From the NCBI RefSeq assembly GCF_019397265.1, contig NZ_CP068985.1, forward strand, positions 6,378,001 through 6,442,000: 64,000 nucleotides of DNA. Reading direction: 5' to 3'. The stretch comes from Nonomuraea coxensis DSM 45129. Lineage in GTDB: Bacteria; Actinomycetota; Actinomycetes; Streptosporangiales; Streptosporangiaceae. A model generated the notes under the pieces. The model searched no databases. It was given only the letters and a program-made list of their open reading frames with translations, and was not told where the DNA came from. Position numbers and translations under genes: made by a program. This document shows, piece by piece, positions 1 to 9,820 of this stretch; the first letter of the stretch is position 1; each line of letters opens with the position of its first letter.

Positions 1-645
1 GAGCTCGCGCCAGTCGTCGCCGTGCATCTGCCGCCAGTGCTCGCGCCAGGCGGCGAACCCGCGCCGCAGCGGCTTGGCCCGCGAGTCGCCGATCACCTTG
101 ACGTCGCCCATCACGGCGTAGGCGTGCACGCGCACCACGGGGACGTTCATGCCGGGCGCGGCCTCCAGCACGTCGACCTTCTTGTCGCCCATGATCGCCA
201 TCCCGGCGAGGTCGACGTTGACGCCGTCGGGCACGATGATCTTCACGTCGCCCATGACGGAGACCGCCATGATCTCGACCATGTCCGTGCGCACCTCGGC
301 CTCGCGCAGGTCGAGCAGCACGTCGCCCATCACGGCGACCGCGCCGAGCTCCTGGTCGATGCGCCACGAGCCGCGCCGCTTGGAGTCGCCCATCACCCCG
401 ACGAACCACCGTCTCTTGCGCTCCGGCCGCCCGGACGCGGGCGACGGCGCGGGAACGGCGCTGCCGACGGGGAGGTCCTGGGTGAGCAGCGCGAGCTCGG
501 CGTGCGTGGTGGCGGAGTAGGCGGCCTCCGTGCGGTCGGTCAGCTCGGCCAGCGTGAGCCTGCCCTCCACCGACGCGACGCGGAGCTGTTCGACGACGGC
601 CTCGCGCTCGGCGTCGGACGCGCGGACCTCACCGGGATCGGTCAT
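1..645 (-). CDS. DUF1707 / LiaF-like envelope-stress protein (3' end cut by window)
   Basis: The reading frame opens at ATG 645 on the minus strand and runs without a stop to base 1, so the C-terminus is missing. Residues 1-55 form a DUF1707 domain, with RASDAERE near the start followed by VEGRLTLAEL. The part after about residue 90 carries five spaced copies of a V/I-M-G-D motif (VMGDS, VMGDV, VMGDV, IMGDK, VMGDV), which is the beta-helical pattern of the LiaF / cell-wall-active antibiotic response C-terminal domain. No membrane segment is seen in the visible part, so it is probably a cytoplasmic or membrane-peripheral sensor. The domain pairing is known; the role in envelope stress is inferred from LiaF. 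Confidence 0.8.
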   Translation of the reverse strand, partial: MTDPGEVRASDAEREAVVEQLRVASVEGRLTLAELTDRTEAAYSATTHAELALLTQDLPVGSAVPAPSPASGRPERKRRWFVGVMGDSKRRGSWRIDQELGAVAVMGDVLLDLREAEVRTDMVEIMAVSVMGDVKIIVPDGVNVDLAGMAIMGDKKVDVLEAAPGMNVPVVRVHAYAVMGDVKVIGDSRAKPLRRGFAAWREHWRQMHGDDWREL

Positions 646-802
646 ACTCGCAACATATCGCGTTTCGCGGGCCCCTGGCCTCCTCCCTCAGGAGGAATTG
701 CCGCCCCGCCGAAGGGCGCACGCCCTGCGCCGGCGCTCGACCCGTCGCGGCGTTCCCCTCGCTTGGCCCGGCGCGCGGCCGGACCAGGCTAGGGTCCGTG
801 TC

Positions 803-2146
803 ATGCATGAGGAACAGCTCTACCGCGCGGCGTTGAACGGCGAGACCGACACGGTGGCCAAGCTGCTCGCCGCCGGCGCCGACCCCAACAAGCCCAGCGA
901 GGGCGAGGAGGAGGGTCTCCCGCTCTGCGCGGCGGCCGCGTGGGACCGCGAGGAGGTCGCCGAGACGCTGCTCGCGGCCGGGGCCGAGGTGAACGGGCGG
1001 GAGTCCGGCGGCTGGACGGCGCTGCTCTGGGCGGCCGCCAACGGCCAGGCCGACGTGGCCCGGCTGCTCGTCGGGGCGGGGGCCGACGTCGACGCGCAGA
1101 ACGACGACGGCGACACCCCGCTCACCCTGGCCGCCAGGCGCGGCGCGCTCGGCGTGACGCAGGTGCTGCTTGAGGCGGGCGCGGACCCGGCGAAGTACGA
1201 CGGCGACGGCGACACGCCGCTGGAGATCGCCGCCGACTGGGTGGGCGTGCACCTGGAGAGCGCGCTGCTCGACCAGGTCGAGCAGGACGGCTGGGAGTAC
1301 GTCGTGGCCCGCCAGTACGCCAAGGACGGCACCGAGCTGGTCACCGTGGCCGGCCGCTCCCCTGACGGCGAACGCGGCGAGCAGGTCCAGGCGCAGCGCG
1401 GCCACGCCGCGATCGCGACCCTGCTGGAGGACGCCACGGGCGTCGAGACGCCGGTCGAGCGGCTGGTGGCGCGGGCACTCGCGCACCGCGACGTCGACGA
1501 GGACGCCGAGACCTGGTGGATCGTGGCCGACACGCTGGCCAAGCGGGCCGACGACGACACCTACGAGGCGCTGGCCCGGCTGTGCGTGAGCGAGGACGCG
1601 CGCGAGCGCGAGTTCGGCGTGGACGCGATCGCGCAGTTCGGCTTCGCCGACGGCGAGAAGCCCTACCTGGAGCGCACGCTGCCGCTGCTGCTCAAGATGG
1701 TCACCACGGAGGGCAACGGCCAGGTGCTGCGTTCGGTGCTGGCCGCGCTCGGCCACCAGGGCGATCCGCGGGCGCTGCCGGCCGTGCTCGACGTCATCGG
1801 CCGCCCGGGGCACAAGCGCACGATGACCGACGCGATCGCGCTGGCCGACGTGCTCCCGCCGGACCACGAGGAGGGGCTGGCGCTGCTGGTCGAGATGAGC
1901 GAGGACGACGACGCCGAGGTGCGCGACTGGGCGACCGCCGGGCTGGCCGGGCTCGACGCCGACACGCCGCGCATCCGTGAGGCGCTGGCCGCCCGGCTGG
2001 GCGACTCCGACCTGCGCACGGTGGCCGAGGCCACGCGCGGGCTCGCGGCGCGCGGCGACGACCGGGCCGCCCAGGGGGCCGCGCGGGTGCTGGCCGAGAG
2101 CGACGACGAGTACGCGCGCGACCTCGTCACCCGGCCCACGGCCTGA
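803..2146 (+). CDS. Ankyrin-repeat plus HEAT-like repeat protein
   Basis: A 447-residue protein that starts at ATG 803 (MHEEQLYRAAL). Residues 1-155 contain about four ankyrin repeats, recognisable by LLAAGADPN, LLAAGAEVN, LLVGAGADVDAQ and VLLEAGADP at 33-residue spacing. Residues from about 240 to the end are helical and resemble HEAT/Armadillo repeats (for example ALGHQGDPRALPAVLDVI). It has no signal peptide, so it is a cytosolic scaffold. The upstream open frame from 530 was rejected because its composition is not coding-like. It points at the HD-domain gene with a 23-base gap. The partner protein is unknown. Confidence 0.85.
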   Translation: MHEEQLYRAALNGETDTVAKLLAAGADPNKPSEGEEEGLPLCAAAAWDREEVAETLLAAGAEVNGRESGGWTALLWAAANGQADVARLLVGAGADVDAQNDDGDTPLTLAARRGALGVTQVLLEAGADPAKYDGDGDTPLEIAADWVGVHLESALLDQVEQDGWEYVVARQYAKDGTELVTVAGRSPDGERGEQVQAQRGHAAIATLLEDATGVETPVERLVARALAHRDVDEDAETWWIVADTLAKRADDDTYEALARLCVSEDAREREFGVDAIAQFGFADGEKPYLERTLPLLLKMVTTEGNGQVLRSVLAALGHQGDPRALPAVLDVIGRPGHKRTMTDAIALADVLPPDHEEGLALLVEMSEDDDAEVRDWATAGLAGLDADTPRIREALAARLGDSDLRTVAEATRGLAARGDDRAAQGAARVLAESDDEYARDLVTRPTA

Positions 2147-2169
2147 CTCGTCGCCGCGGACCGGGCCGA

Positions 2170-2754
2170 TCAGGGGACGCCGTCGCCGTTGAGCACGCGC
2201 ACCACCCAGTCGAGGGTGCCCGTGCTCAGCGCCTCCTCCGCCAGCCGTTTGCCGGTGGTGGTCGTGATCGCGGCCAGCGAGCTGTCGATCCACCCTTGGG
2301 TGTTGTGGTTGCCCTGCTCGCGGTACTCGACGGCCTGGAGGAGGCATTCCAGCTTGTCGGCGTCGCGCGCGCAGACGGCCTCGACGCTGGTCTTCTCCTC
2401 GTACTCGGCGACCGCGTCGCGGACCATGTCGGCCACCGGGCCGCTGACGTCGCGCGTCTGGTCGGCGGTGACCTCCTCGTTGGAGGCCGCCTTCAGGTAG
2501 CGCTTGCCGAGGTAGGGGATGTCGGTGACGCGCGTCTCCTGCGAGTCGTGGAACAGCGCCATGAACGCCGCCCGCTGCGGGTCGCCGCCCTCCAGCCTGG
2601 CGATCACGGCCGCGATGACCGCCGTGCGGAAGGAGTGGTCGGCCACGCTCTCCGGGTCGCGCACCCCCGCGACCAGCCATCCCGTGCGCTTGTAGCGCTT
2701 GAGCAGACCGAACTCGTACATCAGGTCCGCCAGCCCTGTCACGTCGCTCGCCAC
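2170..2754 (-). CDS. HD-domain phosphohydrolase, YfbR-like
   Basis: A 194-residue protein starting at GTG 2754, preceded by a GAGGGGG ribosome site. The metal-binding HD signature is intact: VADHSFRTA around residue 36, LFHDSQETR around 68, and the downstream CARDADKLE aspartate around 130. This matches the HD_3/YfbR group, whose studied members are 5'-deoxynucleotidases; the true substrate here is not determinable from sequence. It is a single gene, convergent with the ankyrin gene and separated by about 85 bases from the downstream end of the MDMPI-fold gene. Confidence 0.85.
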   Translation of the reverse strand: MASDVTGLADLMYEFGLLKRYKRTGWLVAGVRDPESVADHSFRTAVIAAVIARLEGGDPQRAAFMALFHDSQETRVTDIPYLGKRYLKAASNEEVTADQTRDVSGPVADMVRDAVAEYEEKTSVEAVCARDADKLECLLQAVEYREQGNHNTQGWIDSSLAAITTTTGKRLAEEALSTGTLDWVVRVLNGDGVP

Positions 2755-2839
2755 GATGAGCCCCCTCTCGTCATGCGCCCGAGCCCGAACGCGCGCGGGG
2801 TGCAGATGTACCCAGCAAGGCGGCGGCTCACCCTCTCTG

Positions 2840-3730
2840 TCAGGGACCGGAGAGCGTGGGAGCGGTGCGGAGGAGGTCGGCGGCGAGGGCGTGGTCGCCC
2901 GTGACCGTCGCGGGGAAGGCGGCGGGGTCGCCGCGGCCGCCCAGGAGGAAGCAGAAGGCGCGGACGTCCGCCGTCAGGTGCGCGTCGGGCTCGCCCGGCA
3001 CGGTCTCCTCGACGCCCAGGGGCAGCAGCCACTCGCCCCCGCCGGCCCCGGTCAGCGTCAGCCGCAGCGTACGGCCCGAGCCGTCCAGCCCGGCGAGGAG
3101 CATCGTCCAGGGCAGCAGCCGGGCGCACAGGTCGGCCGTCGGCCGGATGTGCTCGGGGATCGGGTCGGGCAGCAGGACGCCGGCCGCGCGGGCGGCGTCG
3201 TCGGCGTGGATCCAGGTCTCCAGGCCGCGCCCGAGCACGTGGTCGCGTACGGGCACCTCCAGCCCGTCCAGGGTGGCGGGGGCGGTCCCTGACAGCCCGG
3301 CGAGGTGCCGGCAGAGGGCGTCGGCCTGCGCCCGCCAGTCGCGCCGCGTCTGCTCGGGGCTGCGCGCCCGCTCGTACGCCTGCACGTCGCCGGTGCGTCC
3401 CGCCGAGTCGAGCGCCCGCAGCGGCGGGCCGAGGACGGGGGCGCCCACGGAGGCGGCCAGCAGCCCGTCCTTCGCGGCCAGGTGCGCGACGAGCTCCTGC
3501 AGCGTCCATCCCTCGACGACGACGCGCGCCCAGTCGTCGTCCCCGGCGGTGGCGAGCAGGGCGTCCATGGCGGCCACCCGGCCCGCGTACGGCGCCGCCC
3601 ACGAGGCCGTGGCGGCCGCGGGCCTGCGCCGTGCCCTGGCCCCGGCCAGGAGCTGGGGCCGCAGCGAGCCGGCCGGCACGGCCGGCTCCTCCATCAGCGC
3701 GTCCAGGTAGAGACGCTCGACGGATTCCAT
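2840..3730 (-). CDS. MDMPI/DinB-fold protein coupled to an ECF sigma factor
   Basis: A 296-residue protein whose ATG (3730) shares one base with the stop of the upstream sigma-factor gene (TGATG), so the two are translationally coupled. Residues about 50-230 match the maleylpyruvate isomerase-type, mycothiol-dependent N-terminal fold. A candidate metal triad is present: His in LVAHLAAKDG, then Glu and His in LETWIHADD. The first 40 residues (MESVERLYLDAL) look like a short sigma-binding helix rather than enzyme sequence. No anti-sigma zinc motif (HxxxCxxC) and no membrane helix are seen. By position it may modulate the sigma factor, possibly as a thiol/metal-sensing anti-sigma; that role is inference. 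Confidence 0.8.
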   Translation of the reverse strand: MESVERLYLDALMEEPAVPAGSLRPQLLAGARARRRPAAATASWAAPYAGRVAAMDALLATAGDDDWARVVVEGWTLQELVAHLAAKDGLLAASVGAPVLGPPLRALDSAGRTGDVQAYERARSPEQTRRDWRAQADALCRHLAGLSGTAPATLDGLEVPVRDHVLGRGLETWIHADDAARAAGVLLPDPIPEHIRPTADLCARLLPWTMLLAGLDGSGRTLRLTLTGAGGGEWLLPLGVEETVPGEPDAHLTADVRAFCFLLGGRGDPAAFPATVTGDHALAADLLRTAPTLSGP

Positions 3731-4290
3731 CACACCTCTTCCTCCGCCAGCGCGTCCGCCAGCCGCCTCAGGGCCAGCCGGATGCGCGACTTGGCGGTGC
3801 CCTCGGGCACGCCCAGTTCCTCGCCGACCTGCCGATACGTCCTGCCGCCGAAATAGGCCAGCTCGACCGCCTGGCGTAATCCGTCGGGCAGCCGGGTCAC
3901 AGCTTGGCGGACGCGCTCGGCCTCGTCGGCGGCGAGCACGCCGTCCTCCGGCCGGGCCGGCTCGCGCTCGAACAGCCGGGGGCCGAGCGCCGAGACCCGC
4001 CGCCGCTCCTCCGCGCGCACGTGGTCCACCGCCCGCCGGTGGGCGATGGTCGCCAGCCAGGCGCGCAGCGTGCCGCGGCCGGGGTCGTAGGCGAGCGGCC
4101 GCTCCCAGAAGACCAGGAACACCTCCTGCGTGATGTCCTCGGCGATCACCCGGTCCCTGGTGACCCGCAGGGACAGGCCGAAGATCAGCGGGGAGAGCCG
4201 ATCGTAGACCTCGCCCAGCGCGGACTCGTCGCCGCCGACCACCCGCTGGTGCAACAGGCGGTCGTCGTACGGTGCCTCCACTGGCACCAC
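3730..4290 (-). CDS. ECF RNA polymerase sigma factor, SigK/ECF19-like
   Basis: A 186-residue protein with two in-frame GTG starts (4290 and 4287). Region 2 spans about residues 20-90 (LSLRVTRDRVIAEDITQEVF, then WLATIAHRRAVDHVR). Region 4 spans about 120-180 (LPDGLRQAVELAYFGG, then EELGVPEGTAKSRIR). No C-terminal extension is present. It heads a two-gene operon with the MDMPI-fold protein, which takes the place usually held by an anti-sigma gene. It is divergent from the OsmC gene across 164 bases, so an oxidative or thiol stress role is a reasonable but untested inference. Confidence 0.9.
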   Translation of the reverse strand: MVPVEAPYDDRLLHQRVVGGDESALGEVYDRLSPLIFGLSLRVTRDRVIAEDITQEVFLVFWERPLAYDPGRGTLRAWLATIAHRRAVDHVRAEERRRVSALGPRLFEREPARPEDGVLAADEAERVRQAVTRLPDGLRQAVELAYFGGRTYRQVGEELGVPEGTAKSRIRLALRRLADALAEEEV

Positions 4291-4454
4291 GCTCCCGTTG
4301 TATCCGGACCCAGGCGGCAGGTGCGCCGCGACCCGAGCATGTCATTATTCGCCGCAAAAGTAGAGACGGATGAGTGCCCCGCCGGATTCGTCCCTCCGGG
4401 GGGCGGGGTTCCTGACGCGGTAGGGTCGGAAGTCCTTACAGGAGGGAGCACGTC

Positions 4455-4880
4455 ATGGCCACCACCCGCACCGCGACGACGCAGTGGAAGGGCGCTCTGC
4501 TCGACGGGTCGGGCACCGTCTCGCTCGACACCTCGGGCGTCGGCACGTTCGAGGTCTCGTGGCCGTCGAGGGCGGAGGCCGCGAACGGCAAGACCTCCCC
4601 CGAGGAGCTCATCGCGGCGGCCCACTCGTCCTGCTTCTCGATGGCGCTCTCGCACGGCCTGGCGGGCGCGGGCACGCCGCCGGAGTCGCTGCGGACCAGC
4701 GCGGACGTCACGTTCCAGCCGGGTGAGGGCATCACGGGCATCGTGCTGACCGTCCAGGGCCAGGTGCCGGGCGTCACGGCCGAGCAGTTCCAGCAGGCCG
4801 CCGAGACGGCCAAAGCCAACTGCCCGGTGAGCCAGGCGCTGGCCGGCACCACGATCACGCTCAGGGCCGAGCTGCTCTGA
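4455..4880 (+). CDS. OsmC/Ohr-family organic hydroperoxide peroxiredoxin
   Basis: A 141-residue protein starting at ATG 4455 behind a strong ribosome site (AGGAGGGA, 4440-4447). Both redox cysteines of the family are present: one in AHSSCFSMAL (about residue 60) and one in AKANCPVSQAL (about residue 125). The family reduces organic hydroperoxides with a dithiol such as lipoylated proteins. Its length is normal for OsmC. It is monocistronic, ends in a strong hairpin, and stands divergent from the ECF sigma gene, so the shared upstream region may carry the sigma-dependent promoter. Confidence 0.92.
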   Translation: MATTRTATTQWKGALLDGSGTVSLDTSGVGTFEVSWPSRAEAANGKTSPEELIAAAHSSCFSMALSHGLAGAGTPPESLRTSADVTFQPGEGITGIVLTVQGQVPGVTAEQFQQAAETAKANCPVSQALAGTTITLRAELL

Positions 4881-4889
4881 AACGTCATC

Positions 4890-4918
4890 CACGGCGCCGG
4901 TGTCCTTCCGGCGCCGTG
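4890..4918 (+). terminator. Hairpin terminator after osmC
   Basis: A perfect 11-bp stem (CACGGCGCCGG / CCGGCGCCGTG) with a 7-base loop starts 10 bases after the OsmC stop. There is no T-run, which is usual for GC-rich actinobacteria. Confidence 0.75.
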
Positions 4919-4980
4919 CAGATGAGGGCATCCGCACATTGAGAGACCAAGAGCGGCTTCCCGTGCGACAATTGGGCCAC

Positions 4981-7104
<2,124 letters not shown>

Positions 7105-7155
7105 CGCGAGGCCGCGTAGCCGCGGGGCCCGGCGGCGGGAGAGCGGGCGGCGCCG

Positions 7156-7572
7156 TCAGAAGACGCGGGCGGCGCTGGCGGTGAGGAACACCAGCGCGAA
7201 CGCGGTCACCCCGGCGAGGCCGTGCAGCACCGCCAGCACCGGCACCCCGGACACCGCGTCCCCATGCCGCCCCTCGCCGAGCCACCGGGTGAACATCACG
7301 CACCCCAGCAGCGCCGCCGCCGCCAGCCCGGCGGTGGCGAGCCAGGCGAGCGCCCGGCTGCCGGTGGCCAGCGCGGCGGCCCAGCACGCCAGCGCCGACA
7401 CCGCGAGCGCGGGGTGGGAGAGGACCAGCGCCAGCGGGAAGCGGGTGACCTTGGCCCGGCGGCCTCCGCCGACCGCCAGCCAGCGGCGCAGCAGGTGCGC
7501 CCCGGCGAGCGCGGCGATCGTCCACGTTGCGGCGGTGACCAGCCCCACGGGCCCTCCCCCTGTCCGTGCCAT
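7156..7572 (-). CDS. Small four-helix membrane protein, unknown function
   Basis: A 138-residue protein starting at ATG 7572 (MARTGGGPVGLV). Four hydrophobic segments are visible: residues about 8-26, 47-67, 72-93 and 110-133, which makes an integral membrane protein with short loops and a basic stretch (RRWLAVGGGRRAK) after helix 1. No family was recognised. Longer in-frame starts up to 7728 would add an unlikely hydrophilic head. A 10-bp palindrome, TTGACGTCAA, lies at 7580-7589 just upstream and could be a regulator site for this gene. Confidence 0.7.
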   Translation of the reverse strand: MARTGGGPVGLVTAATWTIAALAGAHLLRRWLAVGGGRRAKVTRFPLALVLSHPALAVSALACWAAALATGSRALAWLATAGLAAAALLGCVMFTRWLGEGRHGDAVSGVPVLAVLHGLAGVTAFALVFLTASAARVF

Positions 7573-7705
7573 GCCTGCCTTGACGTCAAGCGTCACGTTA
7601 AGCAGAGAGTTGGCGTTATGTCTGTAGATACACAAAGGTTCGTTATGACCGAGACCGGCGGACGCCCTCGGACCCGTTGTCGGTGGCGTGTGCCAAGGTA
7701 GAGGG

Positions 7706-8434
7706 GTGCGGCGCATCCTTCCCGACATTCACGACAATCCAGACATCGCCCAGGCGTACGCCTATCCCGAGGGCCGGCCCTGGCTGCGGCTCAACATGGT
7801 GTCCAGCGCCGACGGCGCCGCCTGGCTCAAGGGCCGCTCCGGCGGCCTGTCCACCCCCGGCGACAAGCGCGTCTTCCAGGTGCTGCGCGGCCTCGCCGAC
7901 GTCGTCATGGCCGGCGCGTCGACCGTCCGCACCGAGGGCTACCGCCCGATCGAGCCACGCGCCTCCTGGGCCGGCATCCGCGCGGGCCGTCCCGACGTGC
8001 CCCCGATCGCGGTCGTCTCCCGCAGCCTCGACCTCGACCCCCGCCACCCGCTGTTCACCGGCGCCCCCAGCCGCACCCTCGTCATCACCTGCGAGGCCGC
8101 GCCGCGCGAGCGGCGGGCCGAGCTGGCCAAGGGCTGCGACGTCATCGTGGCCGGCGACGAGAGCGTCGACCTGCGCGAGGGCGTGGCGCGGCTGCACGAG
8201 CGCGGCCTCGGCCGCATCCTGTGCGAGGGCGGCCCTCTGGTCAACGCCCAGCTCTCGGCCGCCGGCCTGGTCGACGAGCTGTGCCTGACGATCAGCCCGC
8301 TCCTGGTCGGCGGCGACGCGGCACGCATCCAGAACGGCGAGGCCGCGCTGGTCGGCCTGGACCTCGTCCAGGTGCTGGAGGAGGACGGGGCCCTCTTCTG
8401 CAGATACGTCACGGGGAAGGAAGACCACGCTTGA
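7706..8434 (+). CDS. Pyrimidine reductase-family protein (RibD C-terminal domain)
   Basis: A 242-residue protein with the likely start GTG 7706 (VRRILPDIHDN). It consists of one RibD_C/dihydrofolate-reductase-like domain: LNMVSSADGAAW (about 35), a GASTVRTEGYRP loop (about 72) and the NADPH-binding LCEGGPLVNAQL (about 175). The deaminase half of RibD is absent. In actinobacteria such proteins are stand-alone reductases related to 5-amino-6-ribosylamino-uracil reductase; the substrate is unproven. The last codon and stop (GCT TGA, 8429-8434) coincide with the inferred right end of the TnpB element, so the C-terminus may have been altered by that insertion. Confidence 0.88.
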   Translation: MRRILPDIHDNPDIAQAYAYPEGRPWLRLNMVSSADGAAWLKGRSGGLSTPGDKRVFQVLRGLADVVMAGASTVRTEGYRPIEPRASWAGIRAGRPDVPPIAVVSRSLDLDPRHPLFTGAPSRTLVITCEAAPRERRAELAKGCDVIVAGDESVDLREGVARLHERGLGRILCEGGPLVNAQLSAAGLVDELCLTISPLLVGGDAARIQNGEAALVGLDLVQVLEEDGALFCRYVTGKEDHA

Positions 8435-8600
8435 CATCCTCCCCCTCGTAAACAAGGGGGATTCCGACCGTCGCCGGTCGGTCTTCCTGCTTCATCGCCG
8501 ATCGCCCGCCCGAGAGGAGGACTCCCGTTTGAGGTCTTACACCAGCTCCACAGGCGTTTCAGCTCTCCGCCAGCCCGGCGGCGAGCAGCATGTTCTGCGC
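8432..8600 (-). ncRNA. Candidate omega-RNA (reRNA) of TnpB
   Basis: TnpB guide RNAs are processed from the 3' end of the tnpB transcript plus the right end. Here that segment contains two stem-loops (8464-8481 and 8441-8460) and ends at ...GATGTCAA. The guide would be the sequence continuing beyond 8431 on the minus strand, starting GCGTGGTCTTCCTTCC, which is the antisense of the end of the reductase gene. The 5' limit (8600) is a guess from typical lengths. This is inference from the known TnpB mechanism and is not shown directly. Confidence 0.45.
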
Positions 8601-9668
8601 CGCGTTCACCTCCCGATCATGGATCGCACCGCAGGCACAGGTCCACTCGCGGACGCTCAACGGCATCTCTTCCCGCAGGGCCCCGCAGACCGAGCACAAC
8701 TTGGAGGAGGGAAAGAACCGGTCCACCACGACCAGGGTGCGACCGTACCAGTCCGTCTTGTACTCCAGCATGCGCAGCAGCTCCCGCCAACCGGCATCGG
8801 AGATGGCGCGGGCGAGCGCATGATTCTTCAACAGGTTGCGGACAGCCAGGTCCTCCACGGCGATCACTTGATTCTCGCGAACCAGCCGGGTGGTGACCTT
8901 GTGCAGGTAGTCGCGCCTGCGATCGGCGATCCGGGCATAAATCTTCGCCACGCGCAGCCGGGCCTTGGCCCGGTTGTTCGATCCTTTCTGTTTGCGGGCC
9001 AGGGCCCGCTGTGCTTTGGCCAGTCTGCGCCGCTCACGACGCTCGTGACGCGGGTTGGCGATCTGCTCGCCGCACGACAACGTGAGCAGGGCGGTGAGGC
9101 CGGCGTCCACGCCGATCGACCGCTCGACCGGCGGCAACGGCGCGATCTTCTCCTCCACCAGCAAGGACACGAACCACCGCCCGGCCGCGTCCCGGCTCAC
9201 GGTGACCGTGGACGGCTCGGCTCCCTCGGGCAGCGGGCGCGACCATACGATGTTCAGCGGCGCGTTCATTTTGGCCAGGGTGAGCCGGCCGTCGCGCCAG
9301 CGGAACGCCGAGCGGGTGTACTCGGCCGACGCCCTCGACCTCTTCTTGCTCTTGAACGTCGGATACTTGGCCCGTTTGGCGAAGAAGTTCGCGAACGCCG
9401 CTTGCAGATGCCGCAGGGTCTGCTGCAGCGGCACCGACGACACCTCGTTCAAGAACGCCAGCTCGGGTGTCTTCTTCCAGGCGGTCAGCGTCGCGGACGA
9501 CTCGGTGTAGGAGACGCCGCGGCCTTCCTGGGTGTAGGCGCGAATCCGCTCCTCCAATGCCTTGTTGTAGACCAGGCGCACGCAGCCGAACGTCCGGACA
9601 AGCTCCTCGGCCTGTTCGGGGGTTGGATGGAAGCGGTACTTGCAGGCCCGCTTCACCAGCTGCGCCAT
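8559..9668 (-). CDS. tnpB: RNA-guided endonuclease TnpB
   Basis: A 369-residue protein with an N-terminal HTH/OrfB domain (KYRFHPTPEQ at about 10). The RuvC nuclease triad looks intact: Asp in IGVDAGLTALL (about 190), Glu in IAVEDLAVRNL (about 270) and Asp in HDREVNAAQN (about 352). The zinc finger CSVCG ... CACG (about 328-348) is complete. There are no frameshifts, so the nuclease is probably active. Known TnpBs cut DNA next to a short TAM using a guide RNA from the element's right end. No TnpA transposase lies nearby, so mobility would depend on a trans-acting TnpA. Confidence 0.93.
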   Translation of the reverse strand: MAQLVKRACKYRFHPTPEQAEELVRTFGCVRLVYNKALEERIRAYTQEGRGVSYTESSATLTAWKKTPELAFLNEVSSVPLQQTLRHLQAAFANFFAKRAKYPTFKSKKRSRASAEYTRSAFRWRDGRLTLAKMNAPLNIVWSRPLPEGAEPSTVTVSRDAAGRWFVSLLVEEKIAPLPPVERSIGVDAGLTALLTLSCGEQIANPRHERRERRRLAKAQRALARKQKGSNNRAKARLRVAKIYARIADRRRDYLHKVTTRLVRENQVIAVEDLAVRNLLKNHALARAISDAGWRELLRMLEYKTDWYGRTLVVVDRFFPSSKLCSVCGALREEMPLSVREWTCACGAIHDREVNAAQNMLLAAGLAES

Positions 9669-9820
9669 TCCCCGATCCTAGGTGCGAGATCACCCGCGCA
9701 CCGGCCGATCCCAGAAGACAACGGCGGTCCGCCTGGCGGCGTATCGCCTGCTCCTGCCCTGCTTCGCAGGAGTCCGATTCCTCCCCCGCCTGAAGGCGGG
9801 GGTTTCCTCGGAGGTACCTG

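Larger units (their letters stand above)
8432..9815 (-). mobile_element. IS200/IS605-family (IS1341-type) TnpB-only element
   Basis: The element carries tnpB and no tnpA. On the minus strand, the sequence past tnpB has the stem-loops typical of a right end: CCGACCG/CGGTCGG (8464-8481) and CCCCCT/AGGGGG (8441-8460). It finishes with GGATGTCAA (down to 8431), where TCAA resembles an IS608-type right cleavage site. The left end shows hairpins at 9751-9772 (7-bp stem) and 9783-9802 (CCCCCGCC/GGCGGGGG). The right boundary (8431/8432) is fairly well supported. The left boundary is only approximate (9803-9820). The element fills the space between two genes. Confidence 0.7.

Noticed and set aside
530-802. 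N-terminal extension of the ankyrin gene
   Set aside because: The frame is open but overlaps the divergent DUF1707 gene and lacks coding composition; ATG 803 gives a natural ankyrin start.
7618-7701. A 28-residue frame starting MSVDTQRFVM
   Set aside because: Short, no ribosome site, overlaps the leader of the reductase gene, non-coding composition.
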